Below are positions 1 through 9,357 of a DNA stretch of 64,000 nt, piece by piece (positions within the stretch are counted from its first letter, which is position 1; each line of letters opens with the position of its first letter). Where the stretch lies: positions 188,191-252,190 of the forward strand of contig NZ_AUJI01000009.1 of NCBI RefSeq assembly GCF_000424145.1. The letters are read 5' to 3'. A program made the translations under genes and the position numbers. Under the pieces are notes generated by a model. That model saw only the letters and a program-made list of their open reading frames with translations, ran no database searches and was not told the DNA's origin. The DNA comes from Butyrivibrio sp. AC2005 (lineage in GTDB: Bacteria > Bacillota > Clostridia > Lachnospirales > Lachnospiraceae).

Positions 1-235
1 GAAGCAGCTCCTGTAGAGGAGAATACCGAAACTCCTGCAGAGGAAGTGGCTCCCGTAGAGGAGAATACTGAAACTCCTGCAGAGGAAGCAGCTCCCGAAG
101 AGGAGAATACTGAAACTCCTGCGGAGGAGGTGGCTCCAGCAGAGGAGAGTGCTGAAACTCCTGCGGAAGAAGTGGCTCCTGCAGAGGAGAACGCTGAAGC
201 TCCAGCAGAGGACGCTGCACCTGCTGAAGAGACAC
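1..235 (+). repeat. 42-bp in-frame tandem repeats (14-residue P/E/A motif)
   Basis: About five to six units of 42 bp, beginning before base 1, encode A-P-x-E-E-N-T-E-T-P-A-E-E-V/A. The units stay in frame and diverge gradually towards the 3' side. They probably form an extended acidic stalk or wall-spanning spacer, and copy number may vary between strains. Confidence 0.85.
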
Positions 236-3200
236 CTGCAGAGGAGACTTCAGCAGAGAAGACTTCAGAAGAGATTTCTGCTGAAACTCCTGAACAGGCA
301 GAAAAGGAAGTTAAGGAAGTAACTGTTACATATACTGCCTCTAAGGGTGGTACAGTTTCAAAAGCTTCCGAGACCATAGATATCAATGCAGAAGACGCTA
401 AATTTGAAGGTGCAACCGCAACTCCATGGAGCGAAAAGTATGAGTTCGTAAACTGGACTGATGCAGATGGTAATGAGGTTTCAACAGAGGATACCTTTGT
501 TCCTTCTGATATTGAGGAGGATGTAACCTTTACAGCTAACTTTGCTATACCGGATGACATGCCTGAGCTTTCAGTTGAGGATATTCATGAAGGCGGAATG
601 GTAGTATCTGTTAAAGCAGAGGCTGGTATCTTCCCGGATGGTACAGAGGTTCGCGTAACTGCTATTTCAGATGATCAGGCTCTTGCAACTGCTCAGGGAG
701 AACTGGGCGAGTCAATAACAACCGCTAAGGGTGTTGACATTACATTCTTCTTTGAAGGTGAAGAAATTCAGCCTGCAGATGAGAAGTTTGTACATGTAAC
801 GCTTGCGCTTGAAGAGGCAATGGATGTTGAGGATGTTACTGTCCTTCATGACCATAACGATGATGTTGAGACAATCGACAAGACTGATATCAGCAAGAAT
901 GCTGAAGGTGAAATAGAGAGCGTAGAGTTTAATTCTAATGAATTCTCTATTTATATTGTTGCGGGTGAAGAAGTAAAGAATAATCGTCTTCATGTAGTAT
1001 TTAAGAATGGCGATTTTGAAGCTTCTATGTGGGTTAAGCAATCTGATACAACGACACCTGAGATTTATGAAACAGTTCTTTATGATCCCGGGGTTGGCGA
1101 ACTTGAAGAAGATGTGATTTTCAAGGGGTGGACAACTGATCCAAATTATAATGATCCGGAAGCTGGTTTTACAATAGATAAGGTTCGCGATGAAGTTAAA
1201 GCTAAGCTTGCCACACCAATTAATGATGGCGATGAAGTTACATATTATGCAATGCTGTATAAACAGTTTAGTGTAAAATATCTTGATAATGCTGACAATA
1301 ATTATGTAGCTCTTGGTCAGCACTCAGCACTATATCGTGCAGATGCTACTGATGATAAAAAGAATACTGAGTATACTGTAAATATGGCATATACCCCATT
1401 GGATGATGAGCATGATTTTCAGGGATGGTATGTTTATAAAGGCTCAGAAAACATTGTAAAGAAAGGCGATATACCATATACATATACAGAAAATGATGTA
1501 TTTAACAATGGTGATTCCATTACTATCCAAGGTGATGTAGTTTTCTCTGTTAATTCACCGGCAGGTCATTGGCTTGTATTTGATGAAAATGGTAAAGGAG
1601 CTACCTATTGTGCGCCTCGGTTTTATCTTTCAAATGAGACGACAGTAGAACCACGTCCAAGAGATGAGATGACCAGAAAAGGATATACATTTGACGGATG
1701 GTGGACTGGTGAGCCGGCTGAGACAGGAGCTGATCCGACTGGTGAAGAGTTTGTATTTGGTAAAACACTTGCAGCAAGAACCACTGTTTATGCAAAGTGG
1801 TTACCTAATGATAAAGCTCCTTACACAATTATGATATGGAAGCAAAATGCTGCCAGAAATGGATATGATTTTGCTGACTCATGTGTGGGCTACGGCACGG
1901 TAGGTGCTAATATAAAGAATCTTGCTATAACTGAAGCTAAAGCTGGTACTGATATGTACTATATTAAAACCGAAGTCGAAAAGGATGATGGAACTGTTGA
2001 CAAGAGGCAATATGGAGGAATAACTTCAGCGGAAGCCAAGGTTATGGGTCCAGATGATCCAAATCGTCCATATATCGGTTTTACGGAAAATAAAACAAAG
2101 CTGAAGAGTGATGTTACTATTACACCTGAAGGAGATGCAGTTCTTAACGTGTATTTTGACCGTATGCACTATAATTATAAAATGGTTTTAGTACGTCAAA
2201 ATGCTGGGAAATATTATGGAGCTGGTAAGGAAGGTAATGGTGCATACAGCGGTGATTGGTCGCTTGGACTTACTGATATTGCCTTTTTAGATGGAGTAGA
2301 AAAGAGTGAATCTGGTGGCTATATATATTATACATTTGATGCTTATTATGGAGATAATATATCAAGCAAATGGCTTAAACTTCCAGATGAAAATAATTGT
2401 GGCGGTGCTTACTTCATCAGTTGGATTCTTATGAAAAATGCAAAGGCATATACATATGATCCAGCAACGGATGGAAGCGAGAAGAAAGGAAAAAATACTG
2501 TAAAGGGTGATATAAATATCCTTGATGAGATGATTATTGGTGATCTCACATCTTCTGATGCGAATTACGTGACAGCCAGATTTGATGGAGTACCCTATGT
2601 ATGGACCTATAATATCTACTACGCAAATTCTGATGGGGAGTATGGAGCAACACCTGATAAGACCATAATTGCCAGATCCAGAAAGTCATCAGAGGGAGCG
2701 GCACATCCGCCGGAATTTGAAGGATATTTATTTGACCATCAGGATGGACATAAAGCAAACGAAACAACAAGAGAATGTTCTATAAACTTCTATTATAAGC
2801 CACTTAGTTATCCAATTCGCTTTATGGATGGCCAATATTACGATGGTAATCTTGGGAAAATAGGAACACCTAAGAGTTCTAATATGCTCCATGTCGTAAA
2901 AGACATTACCTATGATGCTAATATTGTAGGTTATCTCGATAAAGATAAGGAAAAAACTGGTTTTGATAAGGACAAACCAGAATGTCCCGAAAAAGGATTT
3001 GTATTTGATGGTTGGTATCTTGATGAAGGATGTAGCGGAGAAAAGTTTAATTTTAACTCAAAGATGCCACTTGGCGGAGTAACAGTTTACGCAAAATGGA
3101 TACAAATTCAATATCGTGTATTCTTACATCCAAATGCTAAATTGGATAATGGAGCCAATGATGAAAGTCTGTATTGGGGAAGCTCAGGACAGGAAATGAA

Positions 3201-5853
3201 TTTCCGTGTTGATTATAACGGAACTATAAGTGCGCCTGTAGGAACAAGAGATGAATATGTATTTGTGGGTTGGTATCTCGATGAAGCTTGTTCACATAAT
3301 AAGGTATTCAATGCTACGGGATATAAGCTTAACGAAAGTACAGTCACAGAGGCATATGATAAGAATACTCACAATACAGATGTAATGAACAAATTCGGCG
3401 AAGGGGCAACATGGAATTCTGATCTCGCCGTTACGGAGGGAGACAACCAACATCCGGAGCGTACATGGATTACTCAAGAGTTTAATCTTTATGGTAAATG
3501 GAGAAAGATTCTTGATGGTGCAGACGGAATCAATATTGAATATGTTCTGACAGATCCTGCTGTTGGAACAGGTACAGGAAAAGCCATTGATAGTGGAACT
3601 TATGTTGATAATGCTAAGGCAAATGCAGTACCTGCAGTCACAGCACCTGGTGGATATGAGTTTAGTACATGGGTACTCCAGAAATGGGACGGTGGCAAGT
3701 ATGTGGATACTAATGAAGAAGTTGAACCAGGAAAACTTTTCACTGTTCTTGCAAGTAATGCAAAAGTAGAAAATATAGACGAATCTGGTGTACATAAAAA
3801 ATATACTGTAAGACTTCGTGCAAAATATGTAAAACCCGATAAAAAAACACCTACATATATTCCTTGGTTTGAGAACGATGGAACTGAAGCTTACCATATA
3901 GACAAAGTAAAAGGTGGTAAGAATGAACTTGACATTAACGAAGCAGTTGGTATTCAGGGAATACCTTCTGAAGCAGAGGACAAGGAAGATTACGAATTTG
4001 TTGGCTGGGCAAGAATCAGTATGGGTGAATCCGAAGCAGAAGCTCAGGCATTTATGAGTGACCCTTCCAAGTTTACCCAGAATGTTGATCCAAATAACCC
4101 AGGATTCCTGTACTATAAAAATGGAAAGTTCTATGAGGATGCAGGTTTTTCAAAAGTGGCTACGCAGGTAGCTGCTGACGAGGCTATGCCTTATCAGGCA
4201 CTGTTTGCAGTATGGCGTGAGAAAGATTTGCTTAAAGTATATATTACAGGTAACAATGACACTGTATATTACAATGGAAATGAGCAGAGCGTTACAGGAT
4301 ACAAAATTGATAAAATCACTTACAAGGATCAAGAGATTACAGATATTGAATCAATTGAACCATATATTAAACTTGTAACTTCTGGAAGCGATACAGCAAA
4401 GGGAACAAATGTTAAGCGTAATGCTGAGACAAATGAAATTGAAGTTTACGAGATGGGGCTTCATGGAACACCTTCTAAGGGAGACACTTTCAAATGTAGC
4501 TTTGAGTGTACGCATCAAAAGTACCCTGATGTGAAATTCTATGTAACGGATGGCTACCTTAAGATCAATCCTCTTGAGTTAAAGGTTGAGGTAATTGGTA
4601 ACAGAGGTGAGGAGCTCTACGACGGAACAGAAAAGAGGGTAACAGGATATACACTTAATGCTATATCTGCTGTAAGCGTTGGCGCCGGAATACCGGATGC
4701 AAAGGATTTCTTTGATGAGAAAAAGGTTGAATTTACAGGCGAAGATGTAGCAAAGGGAATACAGCCTGGTACATATCCTATGAACCTTGCAGTAAGTCAG
4801 TTCAGCTATGATGATCCTAACATCGATGTAACCTTTGAAGTTATTGATGGACAGCTTATAATCAGAGATGTGCCTGAAGCAGGAAAGCTCCATGTTATTG
4901 CACGTACTCCTGATAGGGAAGAAATGTATAGTGGTAAGACATGGGTAGGTTCAGATTTTGATTACTCAGTTGAAGGGAAAGTTGCTAATGAAGGTATCAT
5001 AACAAGTGCACTGAAATCACTTGGAAGCTTTATTGGAATCAATGCTCATGCAGAAGATGGTACTAAGGAAATTACAATTAACAACGAAAAGTACTATGTA
5101 TCAGGTCTTAGAGTTGATGTTAATGCAAGATCTGTAGGCAAATATCCTCTTGACATTGTCAATGAAGGCTTTAAGGTAGTTGACGTAAATGGACAGGATG
5201 TAACAGATAAGTTTGATGATCCTGAATTCATTATTGGTACGCTTACTATTACACCTAAGCCAATCGAGCTTACGTCAGGATCAGCTGAGAAGGTATATGA
5301 CGCAACACCTCTTGTATATCATGTGGCAAATGCTAATACAGAATGGGGTATTGGTGATGCAGTAACATATAACTTCACAGGAAGCCAGACTGAGGTTGGA
5401 ACAAGTAAGAATACATTTGCGGCAGTACCTGCAAATGATTTGACAGACTTTAAGAACTATATAATTACATATGTATATGGTGATCTTACAGTTACAAAGA
5501 GTTCAGACTCCAATCCTCCGGATGATGATAAGAAGAAAAAGAAGAAAACTACTGAATCAGACAAGAAGAGAGATGACGAGGGCGATTCTACAAACGACAA
5601 CAGCAGCAACGACAATGGCGGCAACAATGATAATGTCCTCGGAGCAAGAAGAAATCCGCCTGCAACAGGCGATAACGCAGCAGTTCTTGGAGCAAAGAGA
5701 ACCAGGGGTGAGGAACCCGGAGTACTTGGCGCAAGACGCGGCGGTACAGAGGATAGCACAAACACATCCAGAATTATCGTTCTTCTGATTGCAGCTGGAG
5801 CAGTTGTAACACTTCTTATTACCGGAAGAAAACGTAAAAAGGATGAAGAGTAA
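1..5853 (+). CDS. Giant repeat-rich cell-surface protein, 5' end outside the window
   Basis: The frame is open from base 1, so the start codon and any signal peptide lie upstream; 1950 residues are visible. Residues 1-80 are 14-residue Pro/Glu/Ala repeats. Several InlB B-repeat-like (Listeria-Bacteroides) units follow, marked by F-x-GW cores near residues 561, 999, 1086 and 1331 and ending in YAKW or a similar motif. From about 1410 to 1860 come MBG-like beta domains, each opening with an E-x-x-Y-[DN]-G or VYDAT-type motif. A low-complexity Asp/Lys/Asn stretch leads to three VLGA[RK]R motifs (1879, 1895, 1908), one PATGD motif (1887-1891), a hydrophobic anchor (1924-1942) and a Lys/Arg tail. 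This architecture is typical of gut and rumen Lachnospiraceae adhesins held in the envelope. The ligand is unknown. A strong terminator follows. Confidence 0.85.
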   Translation, partial: EAAPVEENTETPAEEVAPVEENTETPAEEAAPEEENTETPAEEVAPAEESAETPAEEVAPAEENAEAPAEDAAPAEETPAEETSAEKTSEEISAETPEQAEKEVKEVTVTYTASKGGTVSKASETIDINAEDAKFEGATATPWSEKYEFVNWTDADGNEVSTEDTFVPSDIEEDVTFTANFAIPDDMPELSVEDIHEGGMVVSVKAEAGIFPDGTEVRVTAISDDQALATAQGELGESITTAKGVDITFFFEGEEIQPADEKFVHVTLALEEAMDVEDVTVLHDHNDDVETIDKTDISKNAEGEIESVEFNSNEFSIYIVAGEEVKNNRLHVVFKNGDFEASMWVKQSDTTTPEIYETVLYDPGVGELEEDVIFKGWTTDPNYNDPEAGFTIDKVRDEVKAKLATPINDGDEVTYYAMLYKQFSVKYLDNADNNYVALGQHSALYRADATDDKKNTEYTVNMAYTPLDDEHDFQGWYVYKGSENIVKKGDIPYTYTENDVFNNGDSITIQGDVVFSVNSPAGHWLVFDENGKGATYCAPRFYLSNETTVEPRPRDEMTRKGYTFDGWWTGEPAETGADPTGEEFVFGKTLAARTTVYAKWLPNDKAPYTIMIWKQNAARNGYDFADSCVGYGTVGANIKNLAITEAKAGTDMYYIKTEVEKDDGTVDKRQYGGITSAEAKVMGPDDPNRPYIGFTENKTKLKSDVTITPEGDAVLNVYFDRMHYNYKMVLVRQNAGKYYGAGKEGNGAYSGDWSLGLTDIAFLDGVEKSESGGYIYYTFDAYYGDNISSKWLKLPDENNCGGAYFISWILMKNAKAYTYDPATDGSEKKGKNTVKGDINILDEMIIGDLTSSDANYVTARFDGVPYVWTYNIYYANSDGEYGATPDKTIIARSRKSSEGAAHPPEFEGYLFDHQDGHKANETTRECSINFYYKPLSYPIRFMDGQYYDGNLGKIGTPKSSNMLHVVKDITYDANIVGYLDKDKEKTGFDKDKPECPEKGFVFDGWYLDEGCSGEKFNFNSKMPLGGVTVYAKWIQIQYRVFLHPNAKLDNGANDESLYWGSSGQEMNFRVDYNGTISAPVGTRDEYVFVGWYLDEACSHNKVFNATGYKLNESTVTEAYDKNTHNTDVMNKFGEGATWNSDLAVTEGDNQHPERTWITQEFNLYGKWRKILDGADGINIEYVLTDPAVGTGTGKAIDSGTYVDNAKANAVPAVTAPGGYEFSTWVLQKWDGGKYVDTNEEVEPGKLFTVLASNAKVENIDESGVHKKYTVRLRAKYVKPDKKTPTYIPWFENDGTEAYHIDKVKGGKNELDINEAVGIQGIPSEAEDKEDYEFVGWARISMGESEAEAQAFMSDPSKFTQNVDPNNPGFLYYKNGKFYEDAGFSKVATQVAADEAMPYQALFAVWREKDLLKVYITGNNDTVYYNGNEQSVTGYKIDKITYKDQEITDIESIEPYIKLVTSGSDTAKGTNVKRNAETNEIEVYEMGLHGTPSKGDTFKCSFECTHQKYPDVKFYVTDGYLKINPLELKVEVIGNRGEELYDGTEKRVTGYTLNAISAVSVGAGIPDAKDFFDEKKVEFTGEDVAKGIQPGTYPMNLAVSQFSYDDPNIDVTFEVIDGQLIIRDVPEAGKLHVIARTPDREEMYSGKTWVGSDFDYSVEGKVANEGIITSALKSLGSFIGINAHAEDGTKEITINNEKYYVSGLRVDVNARSVGKYPLDIVNEGFKVVDVNGQDVTDKFDDPEFIIGTLTITPKPIELTSGSAEKVYDATPLVYHVANANTEWGIGDAVTYNFTGSQTEVGTSKNTFAAVPANDLTDFKNYIITYVYGDLTVTKSSDSNPPDDDKKKKKKTTESDKKRDDEGDSTNDNSSNDNGGNNDNVLGARRNPPATGDNAAVLGAKRTRGEEPGVLGARRGGTEDSTNTSRIIVLLIAAGAVVTLLITGRKRKKDEE

Positions 5854-5878
5854 TTAAATCATCAGATGCAAAATGATA

Positions 5879-5911
5879 GAGGTCCTACCGGAAACGGTGG
5901 GACCTCTTTTT
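5879..5911 (+). terminator. Rho-independent terminator after the surface protein
   Basis: A 12-bp stem (one G-T pair) with a GAAA tetraloop is followed by five T residues, 26 bp after the stop codon. Confidence 0.95.
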
Positions 5912-6005
5912 GCGGAAAGCGAGGAAAATCCGTTCTTACATGTAGCGATATTACGCTTTTTTGTATATAATAATATTGTTATCAATTTATAGTTTGGAGT
6001 AGCGG

Positions 6006-6650
6006 ATGATAGATAATATTGAAGTATTCACGCATAGCAGTATAAGGGTAAAATGTGGAGCAGGTACTATATATGTGGATCCGTTTCGCATGAAGGAAGA
6101 TAAGCATGATGCAGATTATGTACTTATAACACATGCTCATTACGATCATTTCTCACTTGAGGATATCCGTAAGGTTATTAAGGAATCGACAATACTTGTT
6201 GTCCCTTACAGAATGGTGGACGATGCCAGAGAGCTGGAGCGTGAAGTTAAGGATATAATTGCTGTTAAACCGGGAATATATAAGGAATTTGAGGGTTTCG
6301 AGATTGAGACAATTCCCGCGTATAACAATATAAAGCCTTTTCATCCGAGACGTGCAGAATGGGTAGGATATATTATCAGAGCTGATGGAAAGCGAATATA
6401 TATCGCCGGTGATACCGGAGTAACCAAGGAATCCAAGAAGGTAAAGTGCGACATAGCTTTGGTGCCTGTTGGTGGAACCTACACTATGGACGTAAAAAAG
6501 GCGGCTGATCTTATAAATACTATAAGACCGGTTTATGCGATTCCTACTCACTATGGAACTATTGTTGGTAAGCAGTCAGATGGAAAGACATTTGCCGGCC
6601 TTGTAAAGAGTCCGGTTAAAGTAGTAGAAAAGATACAGTATTTTGAATAA
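6006..6650 (+). CDS. Metallo-beta-lactamase-fold hydrolase (UPF0173/UlaG-like)
   Basis: A 214-residue cytoplasmic protein of the MBL fold. The metal-binding motif H-x-H-x-D-H is seen as H43, H45, D47 and H48, with a further Asp in the GDTG motif near residue 139 and a late His in PTHYG near 181. Size and motifs match the small UPF0173 or L-ascorbate-6-phosphate lactonase-like branch, whose substrates are mostly unknown. The start is ATG with a GGAG element shortly upstream and a TATAAT-like -10 region around 5966. The stop is 2 nt before the next start, so it is probably co-transcribed with the Y-family polymerase. The specific substrate cannot be named. Confidence 0.85.
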   Translation: MIDNIEVFTHSSIRVKCGAGTIYVDPFRMKEDKHDADYVLITHAHYDHFSLEDIRKVIKESTILVVPYRMVDDARELEREVKDIIAVKPGIYKEFEGFEIETIPAYNNIKPFHPRRAEWVGYIIRADGKRIYIAGDTGVTKESKKVKCDIALVPVGGTYTMDVKKAADLINTIRPVYAIPTHYGTIVGKQSDGKTFAGLVKSPVKVVEKIQYFE

Positions 6651-6652
6651 TC

Positions 6653-8236
6653 ATGTGCGATATGAATGGCAATTCAAGTATCATGAACAGTAATTCAAGT
6701 ATCATGAACAGTAATTCAAGTATAATTGCAATAGATTTAAAGTCTTTTTATGCGTCAGTGGAATGCCAGGATATAACCAGGAATCCGCTGACAACTAACC
6801 TTGTTGTTGCTGACAGGAGCAGGACTTCGAAGACAATATGCCTGGCTGTTTCTCCGTCCCTGAAAAAATATGGGATTCCGGGGAGAGCCAGGCTTTTTGA
6901 GGTCGAACAGAAGGTTAAGGAGATAAATGAGGAGCGACTCCGCAGAGCTCCGGGGAGAGCTTTTACAGGAGAATCTGATGACGATGAGGAGCTTCAGAAT
7001 AATCCCTCACTTAAGCTGGGATTTATAGCAGCTGTTCCGAGAATGGCCAGGTACATGGAGATAAGTACCAACATTTACAAGATTTATCTAAAATATATCG
7101 CGCCCGAGGATATTCATGTTTATTCCATAGATGAGGTTTTTATAGATGCTACCGGTTATCTTGGAATACATGGAATGAGCCCCAGAGAGCTTGCTATGAC
7201 GATGATTCAGGAAGTAAAGCTTGCTACGGGAATCACGGCTACTGCAGGGATTGGGACAAATCTGTATCTTGCCAAGGTGGCAATGGATATAGTGGCAAAG
7301 CATGTAGAAGCTGATGAAAATGGTGTGCGTATAGCAGAGCTTGATGAGATGAGCTATCGGGAGAAGCTTTGGGAGCACACGCCCCTTACTGATTTTTGGC
7401 GAGTCGGAAGGGGTTATGTAAAAAAGCTTTCATCCATGGGACTTTATACGATGGGTGACATTGCCAGATGCAGTCTTGGAGGTCCGCAGGATTTTCATAA
7501 TGAAGAGCTGCTATATAAGACATTCGGAATAAATGCTGAGCTGCTGATAGATCACGCCTGGGGATATGAGCCGTGCACCATGAAGATGATAAAGGCTTAT
7601 AAGCCTGAGAACAACAGCTTAAGTCAGGGACAGGTATTGCACTGCCCATATACCTATGACAAGGCTCGAATCATTGTAAGAGAGATGGCGGATGCACTTG
7701 CTCTTCAGCTTATGGAGGCGGGGAAGGTCACAGATCAGATTGTTCTGACTGTTGGCTACGACATGGAGAGCCTTACAAATCCTCAAATAGCTAAAAAGTA
7801 CAAAGGTAAAATAAAGAAGGATTATTATGGAAGACAAGTTCCGGAGCATGCGCATGGCAGCGCGGGACTTGAGGGATTTACAGCTCTTTCGGTTCATATA
7901 ATTGATGCTGCGCTTAAGATTTTTGATGAAAAGGTTAATCCTGTTCTTCTGGTTAGACGAGTAACTATTGCGGCAATGCATGTAATTGATGAGGCAGCAG
8001 CAAAAGAGCAGGTAGAAGAATCCTATGAACAGCTTTCTCTTTTTGACAACTATGAAGAGAAGAGTGCTAAAGAGCTTAAGAAAAAGGAAACAGATGATAA
8101 AGAACTGGCACTTCAAAAGGCTGCTCTGGAAATACAAAAACGTTTTGGAAAAAATGCAATTGTCAAAGGAACTTCTCTGCAGGAAGGTGCAACCGGACTA
8201 GAGCGAGGAAAGCAAATAGGCGGACATAAGGCGTAG
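6653..8236 (+). CDS. Y-family DNA polymerase, UmuC/UvrX-like lesion-bypass enzyme
   Basis: A 527-residue protein of the ImpB/MucB/SamB family. The catalytic core begins at IAIDLKSFYASVE, with the first metal-binding Asp at residue 28; the second metal site is the YSIDE motif with D160 and E161. A helix-hairpin-helix and little-finger region follow, then a Lys/Glu-rich tail with QLSLFDNYE, which resembles a beta-clamp-binding QLSLF peptide. Such enzymes copy damaged templates and are usually SOS-induced; no LexA box was identified here. The first 24 residues are an unconserved tail made of 21-bp repeats. There is no clear Shine-Dalgarno and the start lies 2 nt after the upstream stop, so translation is probably coupled. 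The YolD-like gene downstream is the usual Firmicute partner. Confidence 0.9.
   Translation: MCDMNGNSSIMNSNSSIMNSNSSIIAIDLKSFYASVECQDITRNPLTTNLVVADRSRTSKTICLAVSPSLKKYGIPGRARLFEVEQKVKEINEERLRRAPGRAFTGESDDDEELQNNPSLKLGFIAAVPRMARYMEISTNIYKIYLKYIAPEDIHVYSIDEVFIDATGYLGIHGMSPRELAMTMIQEVKLATGITATAGIGTNLYLAKVAMDIVAKHVEADENGVRIAELDEMSYREKLWEHTPLTDFWRVGRGYVKKLSSMGLYTMGDIARCSLGGPQDFHNEELLYKTFGINAELLIDHAWGYEPCTMKMIKAYKPENNSLSQGQVLHCPYTYDKARIIVREMADALALQLMEAGKVTDQIVLTVGYDMESLTNPQIAKKYKGKIKKDYYGRQVPEHAHGSAGLEGFTALSVHIIDAALKIFDEKVNPVLLVRRVTIAAMHVIDEAAAKEQVEESYEQLSLFDNYEEKSAKELKKKETDDKELALQKAALEIQKRFGKNAIVKGTSLQEGATGLERGKQIGGHKA
6662..6724 (+). repeat. Three 21-bp tandem repeats in the polymerase 5' end
   Basis: Three near-identical 21-bp units encode M-N-[GS]-N-S-S-I. 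Each begins with ATG, so initiation could occur at any of three or four positions without affecting the catalytic core. Confidence 0.9.
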
Positions 8237-8326
8237 ATTTGTTGCATTTGGGGTAAGCTTCCTAAAAATTGCCATAGCAAAAGGGCTGACAATAAGTCCT
8301 TTTGCGCAGAATTAGTAAAGTGTACA
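8236..8326 (+). repeat. 91-bp dispersed element, copy A (between polymerase and yolD-like gene)
   Basis: This spacer aligns with 9335-9426 at roughly three quarters identity by eye. It starts with a GATTTGTTG half-unit like those of the downstream array and contains the shared string GCCATAGCAAAAG. In copy A an arm GCAAAAGGGCT pairs with AGTCCTTTTGC to form a hairpin. It overlaps the last base of the polymerase stop codon. Confidence 0.75.
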
Positions 8327-8332
8327 TTTAGT

Positions 8333-8737
8333 ATGGGAAAATACGATGATATTATCAATTTAACGAGGCCGATTTCAAAGAATCACACGCCAATGCCCTT
8401 GGAAAACAGGGCAGCACAGTTCATGCCCTTCGCAGCACTGACAGGCTATGATGATGAAGTATCTGAAGCAGGAAGATTCGTTGTTGAAAAAGCAGAGCTT
8501 ACAGAAGAGAAAAAAGAAGAAATAAACAAAAAACTTCTTGAAATAATGGATTCTCTGAATAATGATGCAGAGGTTCGAACTATATTAACCTATTTTGTTC
8601 CTGATCTTTTAAAAACAGGTGGTGAATATGTCACACGCTCTGTCCTGATTGCAAAAATTGATACTGACAGACGCTGTCTTATTTTGAATGACAAATCGAT
8701 TATCCATATTGATGACATCGCAGCAATAGAAACTTAA
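8333..8737 (+). CDS. YolD-like protein
   Basis: A 134-residue protein with the YolD-like signature: an N-terminal YDDIINLTRP segment, then P-M-x-x-x-x-RAAQFMPFAAL, a conserved helix and a C-terminal beta stretch. Members are often encoded directly after Y-family polymerases of the UvrX/UmuC type in Firmicutes and are thought to play a UmuD-like or accessory role; the exact function is not settled. The start is ATG with only a weak purine-rich element, and the upstream spacer is occupied by the 91-bp element. It probably belongs to the polymerase transcription unit. Confidence 0.85.
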   Translation: MGKYDDIINLTRPISKNHTPMPLENRAAQFMPFAALTGYDDEVSEAGRFVVEKAELTEEKKEEINKKLLEIMDSLNNDAEVRTILTYFVPDLLKTGGEYVTRSVLIAKIDTDRRCLILNDKSIIHIDDIAAIET

Positions 8738-8949
8738 TGAGATTGCTATAACTTTTTAAAGTTAATGTTATTTCGCATGCATTACGTCAGTCTCTTGTTT
8801 TGCGTCGTTTTGATGTATTTTTTCGGAGAAATCCGAAATCTATAGATTCCTGCTTTTTCTCAAAAAAAGAATTCACATAATAAGTCATAATCATAGAAAT
8901 ATACTAGATCTGAAAATCCCTTTTCAAATTGATACATTGTCTATAACAA

Positions 8950-9357
8950 AATCTACCGTGATTTTACCTAGATTTGTTGCATGCAGGGCAGAGCCATACA
9001 ACTGCCCCGAATCCAGCATGATTTGTTGTTTTCAGGGTAAACTTAATAAAATAATTACCCTGATTTTACCTGGATTTGTTGCATGCAGGGTAGAGCTATA
9101 CAACAACTACCCTGAATCCAGCATGATTTGTTGTTTTCAGGGTAAACTCAATAAAATAATTACCCTGATTTTACCAGGATTTATTATATTCAGGGTAGAC
9201 CTGTACAACAACTACCCTGAATACAGAATAGTTTGTCATATTCAGGGTAAGCACAATACAATGAGTACCCTGATTTTACCTGGATTTATTGTATTCAGGG
9301 TAGCCCCATACAATAACTACCCTGAATACAGCATGATTTGTTGTATTCTGGGGAATC
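8950..9357. repeat. Tandem array of imperfect palindromes (four ~105-bp units, eight ~52-bp half-units)
   Basis: Most of the 772-bp gap after the yolD-like gene is a repeat array. TACCCTGAW starts recur at about 9056, 9109, 9161, 9214, 9266 and 9319, with more diverged ones at about 8954 and 9004. Each is followed about 28 bp later by a matching TTCAGGGTA arm, giving hairpins of roughly 37 nt with spacers of 15-16 nt. Half-units alternate between two types, giving a 105-bp super-period. Because 105 is a multiple of three, a 149-codon frame (8937-9386) runs through, but it has a TTG start, no convincing ribosome-binding site and a highly repetitive product, so the array is treated as non-coding. 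The rest of the gap (8738-8949) shows no gene. Confidence 0.85.

Noticed and set aside
5457..5788. Overlapping frames on both strands at the end of the surface-protein gene
   Set aside because: They arise from the low-complexity Lys/Asp/Asn region of the real gene and lack translation signals.
8950..9357. CRISPR interpretation of the palindrome array
   Set aside because: Loops and spacers are themselves repeated and related to each other, and the period is built from two alternating half-units.
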